A stretch of 64,000 bases of DNA from contig JASEVX010000001.1 of NCBI GenBank assembly GCA_031761405.1, positions 117,404,609-117,468,608 on the forward strand, written 5' to 3'. Under the pieces are notes generated by a model that was not told the DNA's origin, did not search any database, and worked only from the letters and a program-made list of their open reading frames with translations. The translations under genes and the position numbers were made by a program. Source of the stretch: Serripes groenlandicus. Lineage: Eukaryota; Mollusca; Bivalvia; Cardiida; Cardiidae. Below, piece by piece: positions 1 through 12,600 of the stretch; the first letter of the stretch is position 1, and every line of letters starts with the position of its first letter.

Positions 1-734
1 GATTTAGAAATGATTTGGCAGACGTGTTCATTGGGTGACAATCTACAAAGGAAGTTCTAATTATTCTAAATTGACGAAAAGCATAACCGCCTTGGGTGTG
101 CTATGTGTTTTTTTTATATGCATATACTACTTTAAAAATCCTCATGTCTAAAACTAATAGAGTCATTTGAAATACTTTGTCACAAATGTTTATTTGGTGA
201 CAATTTACCAAGCTTGTTCAAATTATTACGATCCATCGAAAGGCACGGCCACCAAAGTATGAAAAGGGTTTTCCTGATTTATCGCAAACGTATTTCGATT
301 AATGCAGTAAAATCTGTTTTATTTGCACCAACCTCTGTCATTATATTAAATATGCAACAAAGCATATGATAACTATCAGGAAAAACAGCGTAATTGATGA
401 TCTTTTGAAATATCAATCAACGCCTTCAATCTACGCCTTAGTAAAATGTTATATTCTCCACTTACACTAGTCTAGCATACTTCTAATATATCTATAGGTG
501 CTACCTATTTACGAAAAAAACGCAAGATAATTATAAACAAAAATTAAAGAGCATACTTTGGCCATAACAAAGGATTTATAAATAATTGACTAGACAATAA
601 TAATGTTAATGTCACGTGTCTTGCATTATCAAAACATATTTGCAATTCGTATTGCTGTCGTCTATTATTACGAACAGAAAATATTAAAGTAAAGACTTTC
701 AGAAAATCAAGGAATACATTTATAATGCACGAGG

Positions 735-860
735 TTAAAACATGAGGGCCAAGATGATCCTTAATCGATCACCTGCATTATGGTAAAGAAGCAAATAGAT
801 CAGCCCTTTTCTGATGCCACCTGGCGACTGCCTTTTTCAAGCAGTCAATATGACTGGAAC
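735..860 (+). repeat. Fragment of AACAAGAGG-type long repeat
   Basis: The stretch containing GAGGGCCAAGATGATCCTTA and ATCGATCACCTG matches the head of the longer copy at 33783. It is truncated. Confidence 0.5.
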
Positions 861-884
861 AAATTATGTAAGGTTTCACATTTC

Positions 885-1012
885 TGCTAAACCCTTTCCC
901 TATTAGAGACGGTTTCTGAGGCCTATGCAACTATTTAGGAAAGGATTGTCGCAACAAGAACAATTGCTCCTTATGAGACAGTTATCCTTTTGCCACAATG
1001 TTTGATAAATAA
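885..1012 (+). mobile_element. Partial MITE, CCCTTTCCCTC family
   Basis: It starts with AAACCCTTTCCCTATTAGAG and includes the internal TCCTTTTGCCACAATGTTT block shared with the full copy at 12906. The right end is missing. Confidence 0.5.
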
Positions 1013-1306
1013 TTATACCTTGAATGATTCAGTCAATAGCTCATGTATAGGAATTTGGGGTCTTTCATGTTGATACCACTTTTTTGCGGGAAACGACGTC
1101 GCTCCATTGACGTTACGCCAAGATGAAGTGTAACGGAAATGACGTCACGTCCTTCTTTGGCTACGATACAGTCAAAATTTAGTTTCGGGCGTAGAAGGCT
1201 AATGCTGTCGTTTTTTTGACGAACGGGAAAACATATTTCTTATAGATTTCCATTTATTTTTAACTTTTCGTACAAATGTTAATTCCAGCACTTTAATGAT
1301 CTTAAA

Positions 1307-1470
1307 TATCAATTTTAAAAAAAATTATTAAAAAGACGACAATAATTTTCAATCCGTGTTTTTCTGCTCATTTTATACATACCCAAAATACCAATTTTAA
1401 AAAAAATGAGTAAAAAGTCGACAATAATTTTCAATCTGTGTTTTACGTCTGCTTTTTATACATATCCAAA
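1307..1470 (+). repeat. Two-copy tandem duplication (~83 bp)
   Basis: CAATTTTAAAAAAAATTATT and a second diverged copy both lead into GACAATAATTTTCAATC(C/T)GTG and a TTTATACATA block. It probably reflects local duplication. Confidence 0.7.
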
Positions 1471-3338
1471 ATGGCCGCCCCCATGGATTTTTCCAGTTTC
1501 TTTTCAGAAAGCTTCATGGGTTATTGAAAAAAAAAAAAAAAAAAAAAATCTCACGCACGTTACCTATAAGCGAAAAAAACCCATTTATGTTTTTTTTCCG
1601 TAATAATAGCAGGTGTTCCTTAAATACTTATAATTGATAAAGTGACCATAAAATAATTTCTATTTTGCATTGTATTGAAAAATGAATGTTACAATACGGA
1701 AATGGGATAATAATTGTTGTACCCTTTACCCGATAACATACTCTTCGTCAATTCTTTGTTTATGCAGCAAGATGCGTGTTAATATAATGGACGCTTGGAA
1801 CTTTTCGACTGTTAAGATGTCATCAAACGTTTTGACATCAGAGGGACTATATAATATGCCACACTATGATATTTCCATGGCAATCTCGAAGACTGCCATA
1901 TCGTGGAAGACTTCAAATAGTGAGCTCTAGACAAGGGAAATATAGCATGGTCCGATTGTCGATATCGGTATTATCTCCTATTCCGTCCCCTTTTTTGGTC
2001 ATCGTTAATATTATGTTTGGAAAGATTGTTGTTTTATTAACTTTCTTTCTCCCAAATGTGTTGGTATGTTAAGATTAATACAATTGTGTTTTGAATACAT
2101 GTAAGACGTATTAAGCCTATACAACACATCTATAGTAGCCAGAGGACTATACAATCTTGAAACTCTCATCTATACCAGGTAAACTTAACTTGTTGTCAAG
2201 AAGAATACCAACAATTATATTCACTTCCGCTAAGTGCTAAACTTTATTTTGGTCAGCTCGAGGATATGACTGGTTAGCTTTAAGTGAAACAAAATGTCAA
2301 TCAATACACATGAGATATAATAGTTTAATTTGCAAGATCAAAACTTAAAATTTCATTGAACATCAATATCAAAGTTGCTCTTTGTGTTATGTACAATTTA
2401 TTTCACTAAAAAGGTATATAGAGCAGGTGTAACATCTATGTGTAATGTCAGATTGTAATTACTGCCATTTCTCATCTCTATTGTATTTAAAAATTATCTG
2501 TAAAAGTCATCAGTAGAAGAGACTTCAAAAGGACTGTCTTTCAAGAAAAAGACAGGATTGTGTAAGTTTATGCTTTAAAATCTATGTGCACTTGAACCGT
2601 ATACATTTAAAACCTAGTACATTCCATTCATAAACTACAGCGCCACGCCACCCCCAGTACACAGTATAAACAGCTATGGATATACACAGTTTCAGCTATA
2701 CATATTATGGACCATGTTTAGCTGTACAGCTAACGAATGGATAACTGTTTTGGAAAAAAGGAAGAAGATTTCCTGTGAAGAAAGTGATTCTAAATACCGT
2801 GTGGAAATAATGATGAATTTCTCCTGCCCAATATTGTCCTACGCCGTTGGCCCAATCAATATATTTTTATTTAGATATTCCATAATTTTCACCAGTAATT
2901 TGAAATTAAAATCAAGCAAACCAATTTCGGTTGTATATGTTTAGATATTTCCTGAGAATCACTATGCTGCAGAAAATAAACATCGCACTTCCCCCATCAA
3001 ATTATGTCAGTCCTAGACCACATACGGACATATTTTGATACATATGCAGAAGATACCGCTTGACAAATGTGACAACAAAGGAAATTACTCATCATGAAAT
3101 ATCGTTTCCTTTGGCACAATGTTAGCAGTAAATGATCAAATTTCATTTATAGAGAGTTTCTGTGTTACCTTCATGGTAAATCTTCTCCATCGAAACAATT
3201 TGGTAAATTTTTAAGTAATTGTGTAGATCATATTGACCGATTTTCAAATTATTTCACGGATATGTTCCTAAGGTGATTGACCATCTAACATATTGTTTAA
3301 GCCATTTTAAACATGTTTTCATTGTTAGCAATTAGTTG

Positions 3339-3344
3339 TTTATT
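3339..3344 (-). promoter_or_regulatory. Candidate poly(A) signal AATAAA
   Basis: An AATAAA on the minus strand lies about 215 bases past the tentative GPCR stop codon. Such hexamers are common in AT-rich DNA, so this is only suggestive. Confidence 0.25.
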
Positions 3345-3558
3345 GTCGTTAACTCGTTTGTGTTTAACAGACACTAAACTTTACAATAAAACGTGAAACG
3401 AAGTCGGTTTTCATGGACAAATACGGAAAATTACTCTCGTGTTAGCAAAACTTATTTCGATTTCAGTGTGAACCACTGAGTAATATGCATAACACATGCC
3501 AAAAAACAGGTTTTCATCGAATTTACGCCACACAACCGATATTCGGAGGATTTTAAAA

Positions 3559-3604
3559 TCAATGACGATTACGATGGATTTGCTTTACTTCTTTCAGCTT
3601 GTTT
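3559..3604 (-). CDS. Possible GPCR C-terminal tail exon
   Basis: A 93-bp intron (GTAAGTA...ACTAG) would join to an A that completes Ser, then NKLKEVKQIHRNRH and a TGA. The phase fits and the basic tail resembles helix 8, but the acceptor's pyrimidine tract sits 20 bases upstream and the tail is short. An alternative is a more distal exon to the left of this, or outside the window. Confidence 0.4.
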
Positions 3605-6600
3605 CTAGTCTTAATAGTTTTCAGTTTGCCTCCAGAAAGCACGAACAAGACGAACTAACAGTAATGGTGTTCCCATGCGGTGACAAGTTATACTTACGAT
3701 GACATTGCCATGAACAGATATGGATCTAAAGCACTGCTAATGTAAGTAAGCGCCTCCATCGCGAGACGAATGTCATCCCTGTTTCGTCTGATACATGACA
3801 TCACACTGAGCAACTGGATGATCAATGGTGGACCCCAGCAAAGGATAAATATACAGACGATCAGAACGAGAATACGTATTACCTGTTGAAAACAAGGAAA
3901 AAATTTCAGGTCGCGTCAGGCGGGCATAATGGACCTTGTTTAACATGCGAACTATGAAGGCCTGTGGGAATTTATGCATACGTACAGTTTCCCAATTGCA
4001 TTCACTGTCCGTTTATATTTAATGTAACATATGCCATGTGTGACAAATAGCTTAAAGTGTTACCTTTACATTTGAGCCGTTTCACGAGAAAACCAACATT
4101 TTGGACTCTGCGAAATGTATCGACCCAGATCTGCCTAAGCATGCCGCGCATACTAATCCGGGCAGACACCTGTGGATTTTCCGTTTCAGGAAGTATTACT
4201 CTATGTCTCTATCACCCTGATACGGAATGTATCGGCCCGGATTAGCCTGTGCGGACTGCACAGGCCGATCTGGGTCGATACATTACGCAGAGTCCGTAAT
4301 GTTGGTTTTCTCGTGGGAGGGCTCATTTATAAATGAAGCAAACGGCGATAATACGAGAACACAACTCAGTTGTTTATCCCTTTCCCACATACAACAAATC
4401 TGCAGCAGACGACTTTGAATCATATAGGCAACACTATGGAAACTGTCTTAAAATGAAAGTGTGATAACTGAAAATAGTTGAGCAATTTCTCCTTTTGTCA
4501 CAGTGTTTTCACAAGACGTCTGCTGCAGAGACGTCAGAAAGCGCCTACATGTGGTAATGGGTTACATATTATAAACTTAAAATCTTATATAATATTGGAA
4601 TCTTGTATCTGCATGTCCGCGGTCAATGTATCGGAACAATTAAGGAATCAATATTCAGGGTTCGGTCTTCCGTGACAAACGGAATCTATAATGTTTTCTT
4701 CTCCCTCTATCTTTTTTAAATTGTTCTACTTATTTTATTTTTGGAGTTTACACTGTTATCAACATGTAATTAGTTATATAACGGTGACAGAACACTTTTT
4801 CATGATACACACACCAGTACTAGGCTAAAACAACTATTTAAATGGGATATCAAACTTAAATGTTTTACAAAAACAGAATTGAATTAAGGTATCTAAAGAA
4901 TAGAGTCAAAAGCTAGCGACATGAACTTTTTTGTTTGTTTTCTACTAACAAATAGTTTGTTTTACCAAAAATACATTTTGGATGATGTGAATATATTAAA
5001 CTATTGAATTAATATATAAAACTATTGAATGAATATATAAAACTATTGAATAATCAAAGTACTGAAGTACTGGTAACGAATTATTTTGAACATTTGTAAA
5101 ATCTAATTTATGAATGCAATTGATCATGCTATTGCACAATTTAGTCTATTTTATTATTATTAATATTTTTGTCCAGAGATTTTTTTTTATCAGTTGACAG
5201 TTTTAGTAAATGTAGCATTTCAACGGCGATGCGAGCGTTTAACATGCACACTAACTCTTTCACTGAGCTCTGCGTAAAGTCTGTCAAAACACCCATGGCA
5301 TATTTGTGAGATTTACATTGTTAGTTCGATTTGTTTTCGTCACCAGGATTTCGGCTTATATTATAACTATGTTTCATGTGAGTGAATTAATTATTATAAA
5401 TCTATAATGTTTAACAAATCGCATAAAATAAGAATTTAAAAAAAAAAAAAAGAACAGTTCCTCCTAGGACTCGAACTCGCGTCCATAAGTAGTCCATGAT
5501 TAGTAGTTCTACACGCTCTCCATTGCACCTCGGTACTTTGATACAACGTTTGAGCGTTACTTTCGTATATATTAAGCTAACTGAATGCGCGCGTATGTAA
5601 ACCATGATCTATAATTAGAAAGCACCTTTGATCATCGTTATCATGTTGGAAAAAGGAGAAACAACGGCGATGCGAGCGTTTAAAATGCACACTGACTATT
5701 TCACTGAGCTCTGCGTAGTGGCATATTTGTGAGATTAACATTGTTCTATACAGCGTGGGGTCGACTTCTAGTGAATGGGCATACGACTAAAATTCATACT
5801 CGTGGCTTATACGTACCTGCCGACAAATGAAATATATATGCGCGTACTGTTAATTTGTTATTTTCTAGAAAATTGATTATCTATGATGATTCGATAGTAT
5901 AATTATGACTTCACTGTATTGAAATAACACGTAGAAGTCATTTTAATATCGAAAAAATACTAGGACTATTTAGGTGCAGCGAATGTGTATTCTAAGCGGA
6001 AGTGTAGTTTAACCGTGACTTCCGGAATCAAACACGATCGCGTTAACTGTATTATTTTTTGAGAAAAAATAATTCGTTAAAAATGAGCCGTTCCACGAGA
6101 AAACCAACATTATGGACTCTGCGTAATGTATCGACCAAAATCAGCCTGCGCAGTCCGCACAGGCTAATCCGGGCCGACACATTCCGTCTCGTAGGGATAG
6201 AGGTATTCCTGAAACAGAAAATTTATAGGAGGCGAAAAGTTTCTGCTCGGATTAGCCTATGGGTCCTGCTTAGGCTGATCCTGGTCTATACTTTACGCAG
6301 AGTCAATAATGTTGGTTGTCTCGTGGAACGGCTCAAATATAAAACTATTGAATAAAAATATAAAACTTTTGAATGAATAGAGCAAACTGCTGAATGATAT
6401 GTTGCGGCATTGAATAAATAAACATGTATTAGTTTTACCATATATTTAACACAATTTAATACATACATGTATACAAAAGTAGACACTCAAAGAAATAATA
6501 TTTCAACCGAGTTCTTGCCATACCAGGTATGTAAATATAAAGGTAGAAAAAACCTATCAAAGATATAATATGGCAACCGAGTTCATGCCATACCAGACAT

Positions 6601-9600
6601 GTAAATCAAATTCGCCTTCATGAGCATGGCATGACGGAACGAATTGTGTCGACCACGACAGGTGGATATACTACAAACGATTGATTATCGTTCGAATAAA
6701 TGTTAACACTCGTCGCACTGATATATATGTATCGTTAGTTTGACCCATATAGGAATCCACGGGGATTGTAGAGATTCACTCCCGGTAATACTAACAGGCA
6801 AGGTTTTCGATCTTTTCACAAAGTACAAGATTAAGAAACATGTCGATCGTAATTATTTTGTATTGGCTATCAGAATCAATCTATTTCTAGTAAATCTCAT
6901 TAAAACGAGACTAAAATATTTCACTGTACGTATAATGGATTTGACATCGCACAATTGACCCTTTACATTAAAGTATTGGTTAATATTCTTTTTAATCGGA
7001 ACACGTTACAGACATTGCTTTTTTAAAACGTTTATTTATATGGTTTATCTTTCCGGTTGATACCTTACGATTTTGTAGGCGACAACTTTATTCGCCTGAT
7101 AGTCGCAATATTGGATGACGTCATCATATCCGTGCGAGCGGTTGCTATAGCAGCGAAGCTTAGGTCGAGTTTTAATGAAATCATAAATTAGAACATAAAT
7201 TATATTTGACTATTTTAGGCATGTCGTAATTACCTTTTTCCTTGTGTTGTAATTGTCCGCATCCTTTGGCTTAGGCTTCTGATATTTTGTTTTTGATTGA
7301 AATTTCCTGGAAGCAAAAGGAGTTAAAAGGAAAAACTTTCGATAACCCATTATAAAAACAATTGTTGAAGTTTTCCGGTTTGAAAACGTTTGAGAGAAAG
7401 TATATGATATCATGAAAATTGCAGGATATATTCCGTTAAAAGGAAACAAATATCGTGTGAAGCGTTCATCTCCATTGTTCTACATTTGTCTGCAAAGGTA
7501 AGCTATGTTAACAGTGTACGGACTCTTATAAACACAAATATTTAAAACCAGAGATAAAATTGAACGGAATATTTTCATTTGCTCATGATCCCTCCTTAAT
7601 AGACATGAATCGTGCAGAAATATGGCAAACATCGTGAACAAGACACAAACACATAGACACAAGGTGGCCAGAAATATTTCAAAATCAAACTTAAAAAGTC
7701 GGAATTCCTTATATAATCAATCGTCATAGACCACTTTTCAAAATATTTGTATACATTTATATGATACAAGTATTTATATGTTTTTATTCATTGTGTTAGA
7801 ATTTGTTTCCAGATGACTTTTTAGCCTGCCGTGCCGGGTGTGGATAATCGTTATTGTAATGTTACTTCTTATTTGTTAACGTTAGCGCAAGTCACTATAA
7901 TAAACTATTTCTTTTGCACAACCAAACTTGAGTTACCATTGGTAAACAACATAGACCGTATACACCAAGGCGGTAAAATAGTCTTAAAAATGTGACATAT
8001 TTCACTTAAAATAGATGTTATAGTTCCTCAGATATTTGCGCTGAATCTATTAAATCAACTATACTGCAGTGACGGCAACTCCCATAGTATTGCTAGGAAC
8101 AAATTTGAAAAGATAGTTTCTTTTATATGCTGTCACATGATACAACTATGAACATAATACATATCGCATGTACTGACTGATCTTACACTTGAATATATAT
8201 TTCTTAATTAAAAAAATAACACTTTTATACATTTTTAACTGTTAACTTTTACGAAACTTTTCGATTGCATTTTGTGTAAGGGAAACAAGTACGAATCCAG
8301 GAGGATATTCAATAAATGTTGGCAACAGTTATTTCCCTTTAACATGATGTTTACTTTTCTCAATTCATAATAACACACATTTCGTAGACATTGCTGTAAC
8401 GGCAGAATTGTACATTGATTTTTTTTTTTAATACTTGCTAGTCTATAATAGCTTTCACTATCTTCATACTACAATTGGTATCTTTAGTAGCGACTGCACA
8501 TGGAATATGACACGAATAATGTTTGTCTTTAAACGGATGCATATGTCAAGGTGAAAGTCACGGCGACCTAAATGTTTTACAGATCACATCGTTTACCTAA
8601 GCTGCATGGACATACCAAATTTATTAATTCTACGTGAAAAGTTAAAGGATATATGGCCCGGTCATGTTTAGGTGGAAGGACTGAAGAACGCACGCACGGA
8701 CGAACGATGACCAAACCTATAGTTTCCCCGGGATACCAGTGAGGTTAAATATTAAAGTAGACCAATTGCAAGGTGACCCACGTGTGCCTTCGAACTTAAA
8801 AATGTAAGGAAGAACACAACGACTCATTTACAATTCACAATGGTATTGTATGACAAGGCCATTTGCCAATATACATACATATAAACTTCATAAAATGCTA
8901 ACAGCATGTGTTGTTCCGGTTTGAAACTATCTTGATTTCAGTTGTCCGTTTCCTCGACGAATACTACTTAAACATAGTAAGATTTCTAACTTTTTCCATA
9001 GTAGTAGATTCCTAGATAACCAGATCATATTTCCTTACCTGTGTATTTGATCTTTCCCCTGTAGCTGTGACGATATTTGTGTGCTTTTCCAAAGAACATA
9101 GCAACTCCTACCATAAGTAAATATCATGACGAGTACAGGCAGGATAAAAAGTATACCCAGAAAGTAGATGAAATATAACTGTATGTGCAGATCGTCGTCA
9201 GATTGTTGTGAACACTCCTTACGGTTCATACCGGCAGGTAGATAATACTTCTGTAATGTAAAATATAAATGAAGGACACGTCAGGCGATTAGCGGGCTTG
9301 GTGCATCACATGTTGTCACAGATTCAAGATACGCAGGACCGCACGAGCCCTTTATCTCGCATGTGAAACAAGTCCCCTTTACAACACGACCCATAACAAG
9401 AAATAAAATATAAAATGGTTAATGTTAACCCTTACTTATATAAATTGAGCCATATTAAGGAAACCCGTCATTCAGACATTGCAACCTGCGAAAAAACCAA
9501 ACCAGCCATATATTTGCCTTAGTTTGATATGGTTTCTCCTTGTTACGATTCCCGGAGAGGTGTTCAACTTATAATACAGCACGACCAAACATGGATACGT

Positions 9601-12600
9601 ATTCAAAGATTTATCGTTCATTGCAAAACATGTTCGATTTGAGATCCATTACAGTAATAGCTCATCCTGTAACCTTTTAGCCAAGTAGATAAACACTAAT
9701 TGTGTATTTATTTGTTCGAAGCTCCTAAGCGATTTCAAGCCATCGAAGCGTGTTAGTGTATCTCTAGAGTAAAAAGAAATCTTGAGATAAAAACATCGAA
9801 GGGAAAATGATGTATGGGGAGTCAACACTTTTTAGAGTTTACTTTTCGTGTATAAGGGTTGCACGATTTGTAAATCATCGTCGGAAAAGAGTTGGGAATA
9901 ATATTTATTAGTGAAAGGTGTAAAATTAATGGTATATCAGTATTTCAGTTTCTTTTTACAAAGGAAAATGTGTTTCTCTTACAAAGTTTGGTTGAACATG
10001 TTTTCCTGAGTAATAGACTAATCCTCATTTCGTCATGAAACGGTTACTTCATGTTTATTTGTCGGTTGAACTAACACGGCAAGAAGCAGTGTATTAACTC
10101 TTTCAGCGACAAAGGCAATAGTGAAGTATTTGCAAACAATACAGATTCAGGTGAGTCAGCTCGTAACGAGCTGTCTGACCTGAAATCAGCATTGTTTGCC
10201 TTTTAGTTATCAAAATAGTCAATAACTTTCATAAATTGAGAAATGGAGACACCGGATATTAAACATGGAAGAGTCTACTTTAAACAATTCGGCGCTGAAA
10301 GAGTTAAAGGGGATTAACACAACATCCCCCTATAAATCTGGCGGCACAAACACAAGTTAACGTAGGCTGCGGTGAATAGCCTGACATACAACTAAGTCGA
10401 TACAGTTCCTAAATATCGTCATTAGGTGATCAATGTCTAAGAACCATGTGACCATTAATTGTGGAAAAATAAAAGTTGACTTACGGCCACGTATACAGAT
10501 GTATGCGTCATGTCAAGCATAACACTAAATTCCCCTTAAGAATCAAATTATTAATTTAAATACATATAACTAATACGTAAAATACTTACTGTCATAAAGA
10601 CTGTAGGTAAGGCTAGAAAGAGCGACGCTGCCCATGTCACCATAATGATATTACGTGCTCTGATCCATGTACAGCGATATTGTACTACCAATGGATGGCA
10701 TATTGCATAATACCTGAAAACAAACAAATACAATTGCATTACACACACATATATATATAGAGAGAATAGTATGCTCTTCACGTTTAATATATAGTTCATA
10801 TCGATACTCAAGAACATTTTATTATATTTAGCTTGAAACCTAAAATACTTTTCAATTACACTAATGTCTAACTATATTGGCGTAATTACATACTGAAATA
10901 CAACAGCACATTCATAGATTACGTGATTTAATTGGATAATGTCAATCACGCACAGGAATATGCCGAATTACGTCATGTACATACGACATACGGGACCTGA
11001 ACAGATTTGATCCCTTAGTTCTCGCTTTACAAGTTGACATTTATATGCTAGTTTGACAGAATATCTTTACACGGCAATGTTCACAAGCTAATATTAACTA
11101 AAATATAATTTATGTCTGTATATGCATCGCTTCAACACTACACACGGTATATGCATCGCTGTGTTTTGAAATGCAGTTTGTGTTGGATTGAAAATTAATG
11201 TATTGAGTTGGTGTTTAATATATAAAGGATTATATTATAAACGCTTTGTGACATATCTTATCGATGCAAACTATGGGAATTTTCATCGGCATGTGTGTTG
11301 CTAGGTAATGAAGTGACCCCTTTATGAAACATTCAACTTTACGGCCGATACAATCGTTTACAATATTACAGAATGTACGTAAGTAATGAATGTTTGGGCT
11401 TTAACGCCGTTTTCAACAATTTGTCAGTCATATCACGGCGACCAGTTCACCTACTCATATGTTTCTTGGCTTTCTCACACCAGTACTTCATACAACATTC
11501 CCTCCAAGGAACTGGCTGCTTTCCCACATATACTGATAGCGCATTGGTGGAAGACGAATGACATTTGTCACAGTGACTTTTGTCAAACGTCGGAAAGAAA
11601 GTTGGCCGAGCTTGGGTTCGAACTCACAACCCCTGGATTGACAGCCTTCGTCGCTACCGTCTGAGCTACCGTGGCTCGGCATGTACGTAAGTAAAATGAA
11701 GAAACTTTCTTCGGATATCTTGACGTAACGGAAACCTCGTCAGAATGGAAAGAAGAAATATGAATTCCTATGTAGACTAATATAAGGCTGTTGTTTTTTT
11801 CACGTAGTAGAAAACAGACCAACAACATAAGTTTCGTGTAGATTAATTAAATAGTTTTGAAGTAATTGAACGGACAAGAAATATGGAGAAACGGCACGAC
11901 GGACAGACAAACGGACCAATGTATATGTGTTCTAGCACAGGGGCATAACCAACTCAACGCTTAACATGTTCACAGATCATCCCAAATACATAGAAACACG
12001 TTACGTTCAACAATTTTGCATAGCAATCTTAAGAATTTGATACAAACGACAAAAACTCAAGAAGAAACAAATCTTCAACTTTCTGATACAATCAGTCACC
12101 ATTATGGTCCACAATAAATTAATAATCCTTATATCTACATGTCATCGTGTTCTCCTTGCATTTCATTAAGGCAGGATACTCTGAAATAACGTATCAGGTA
12201 AACGCTTAATATATCTTAGAATCTAATAAATAGTTCATCAAGAGGAATGAATGTTGATGAATTGCTTAAACATGTAAATACAGTCGTCTCATTCTAGAAA
12301 AGTTATAGAAAAACTGGTCCAACAACTGACACAGAAAATAAATCAAAATAAATCCTTTCCTTATTCTATGTTATTGCCATAGCCATGAAAACTGGTTGAA
12401 TTTATTAAGAAATGATTAACAGGGACTTCTCCAGTTAAACGATGGATAACTCCAAACAGCCTATGCATCAAATGGTAAAATTAAATTCACGCATATACGG
12501 ATCTTATAACTCCCCCTATTTGTTAACGGACTGGCCCATGTAGAATTTACGTTTACTTATATAACAATTCATACAGATAGTGCAGGTTCTGGTAGGGCTA

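Larger units (their letters stand above)
1..3558. other. Probable 3' flank of the GPCR gene, no gene seen
   Basis: AT-rich sequence without a convincing coding block. It holds fragments of the long AACAAGAGGC-type repeat (about 735-860), a partial CCCTTTCCCTC MITE (about 885-1012), a two-copy ~83-bp duplication (1307-1470) and a 20-base-plus poly(A) run near 1530. Small open frames here lack codon or domain signal. Confidence 0.6.
3883..7233 (-). other. GPCR intron between ICL3 and TM6 exons
   Basis: It contains MITE copies at 4073, 4374 and 6084, a tRNA-like SINE relic at 5455, flanking direct repeats at 5220 and 5664, and short AT-rich tandem motifs (AAACTATTGAAT units, 4985-5055 and 6338-6375). 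No other coding signal is seen. Confidence 0.6.

Noticed and set aside
1140..1147. CRE site TGACGTCA as a promoter element
   Set aside because: Isolated 8-mer with no linked transcription start or gene in the right place.
6059..6355. 98-codon open frame with SRSTRKPTLWTLR
   Set aside because: It is the MITE at 6084; the same peptide arises from other copies of the palindrome.
11605..11680. Functional tRNA with a paired 7-bp acceptor stem
   Set aside because: The D stem is imperfect and the sequence is the head of a SINE bounded by target duplications.
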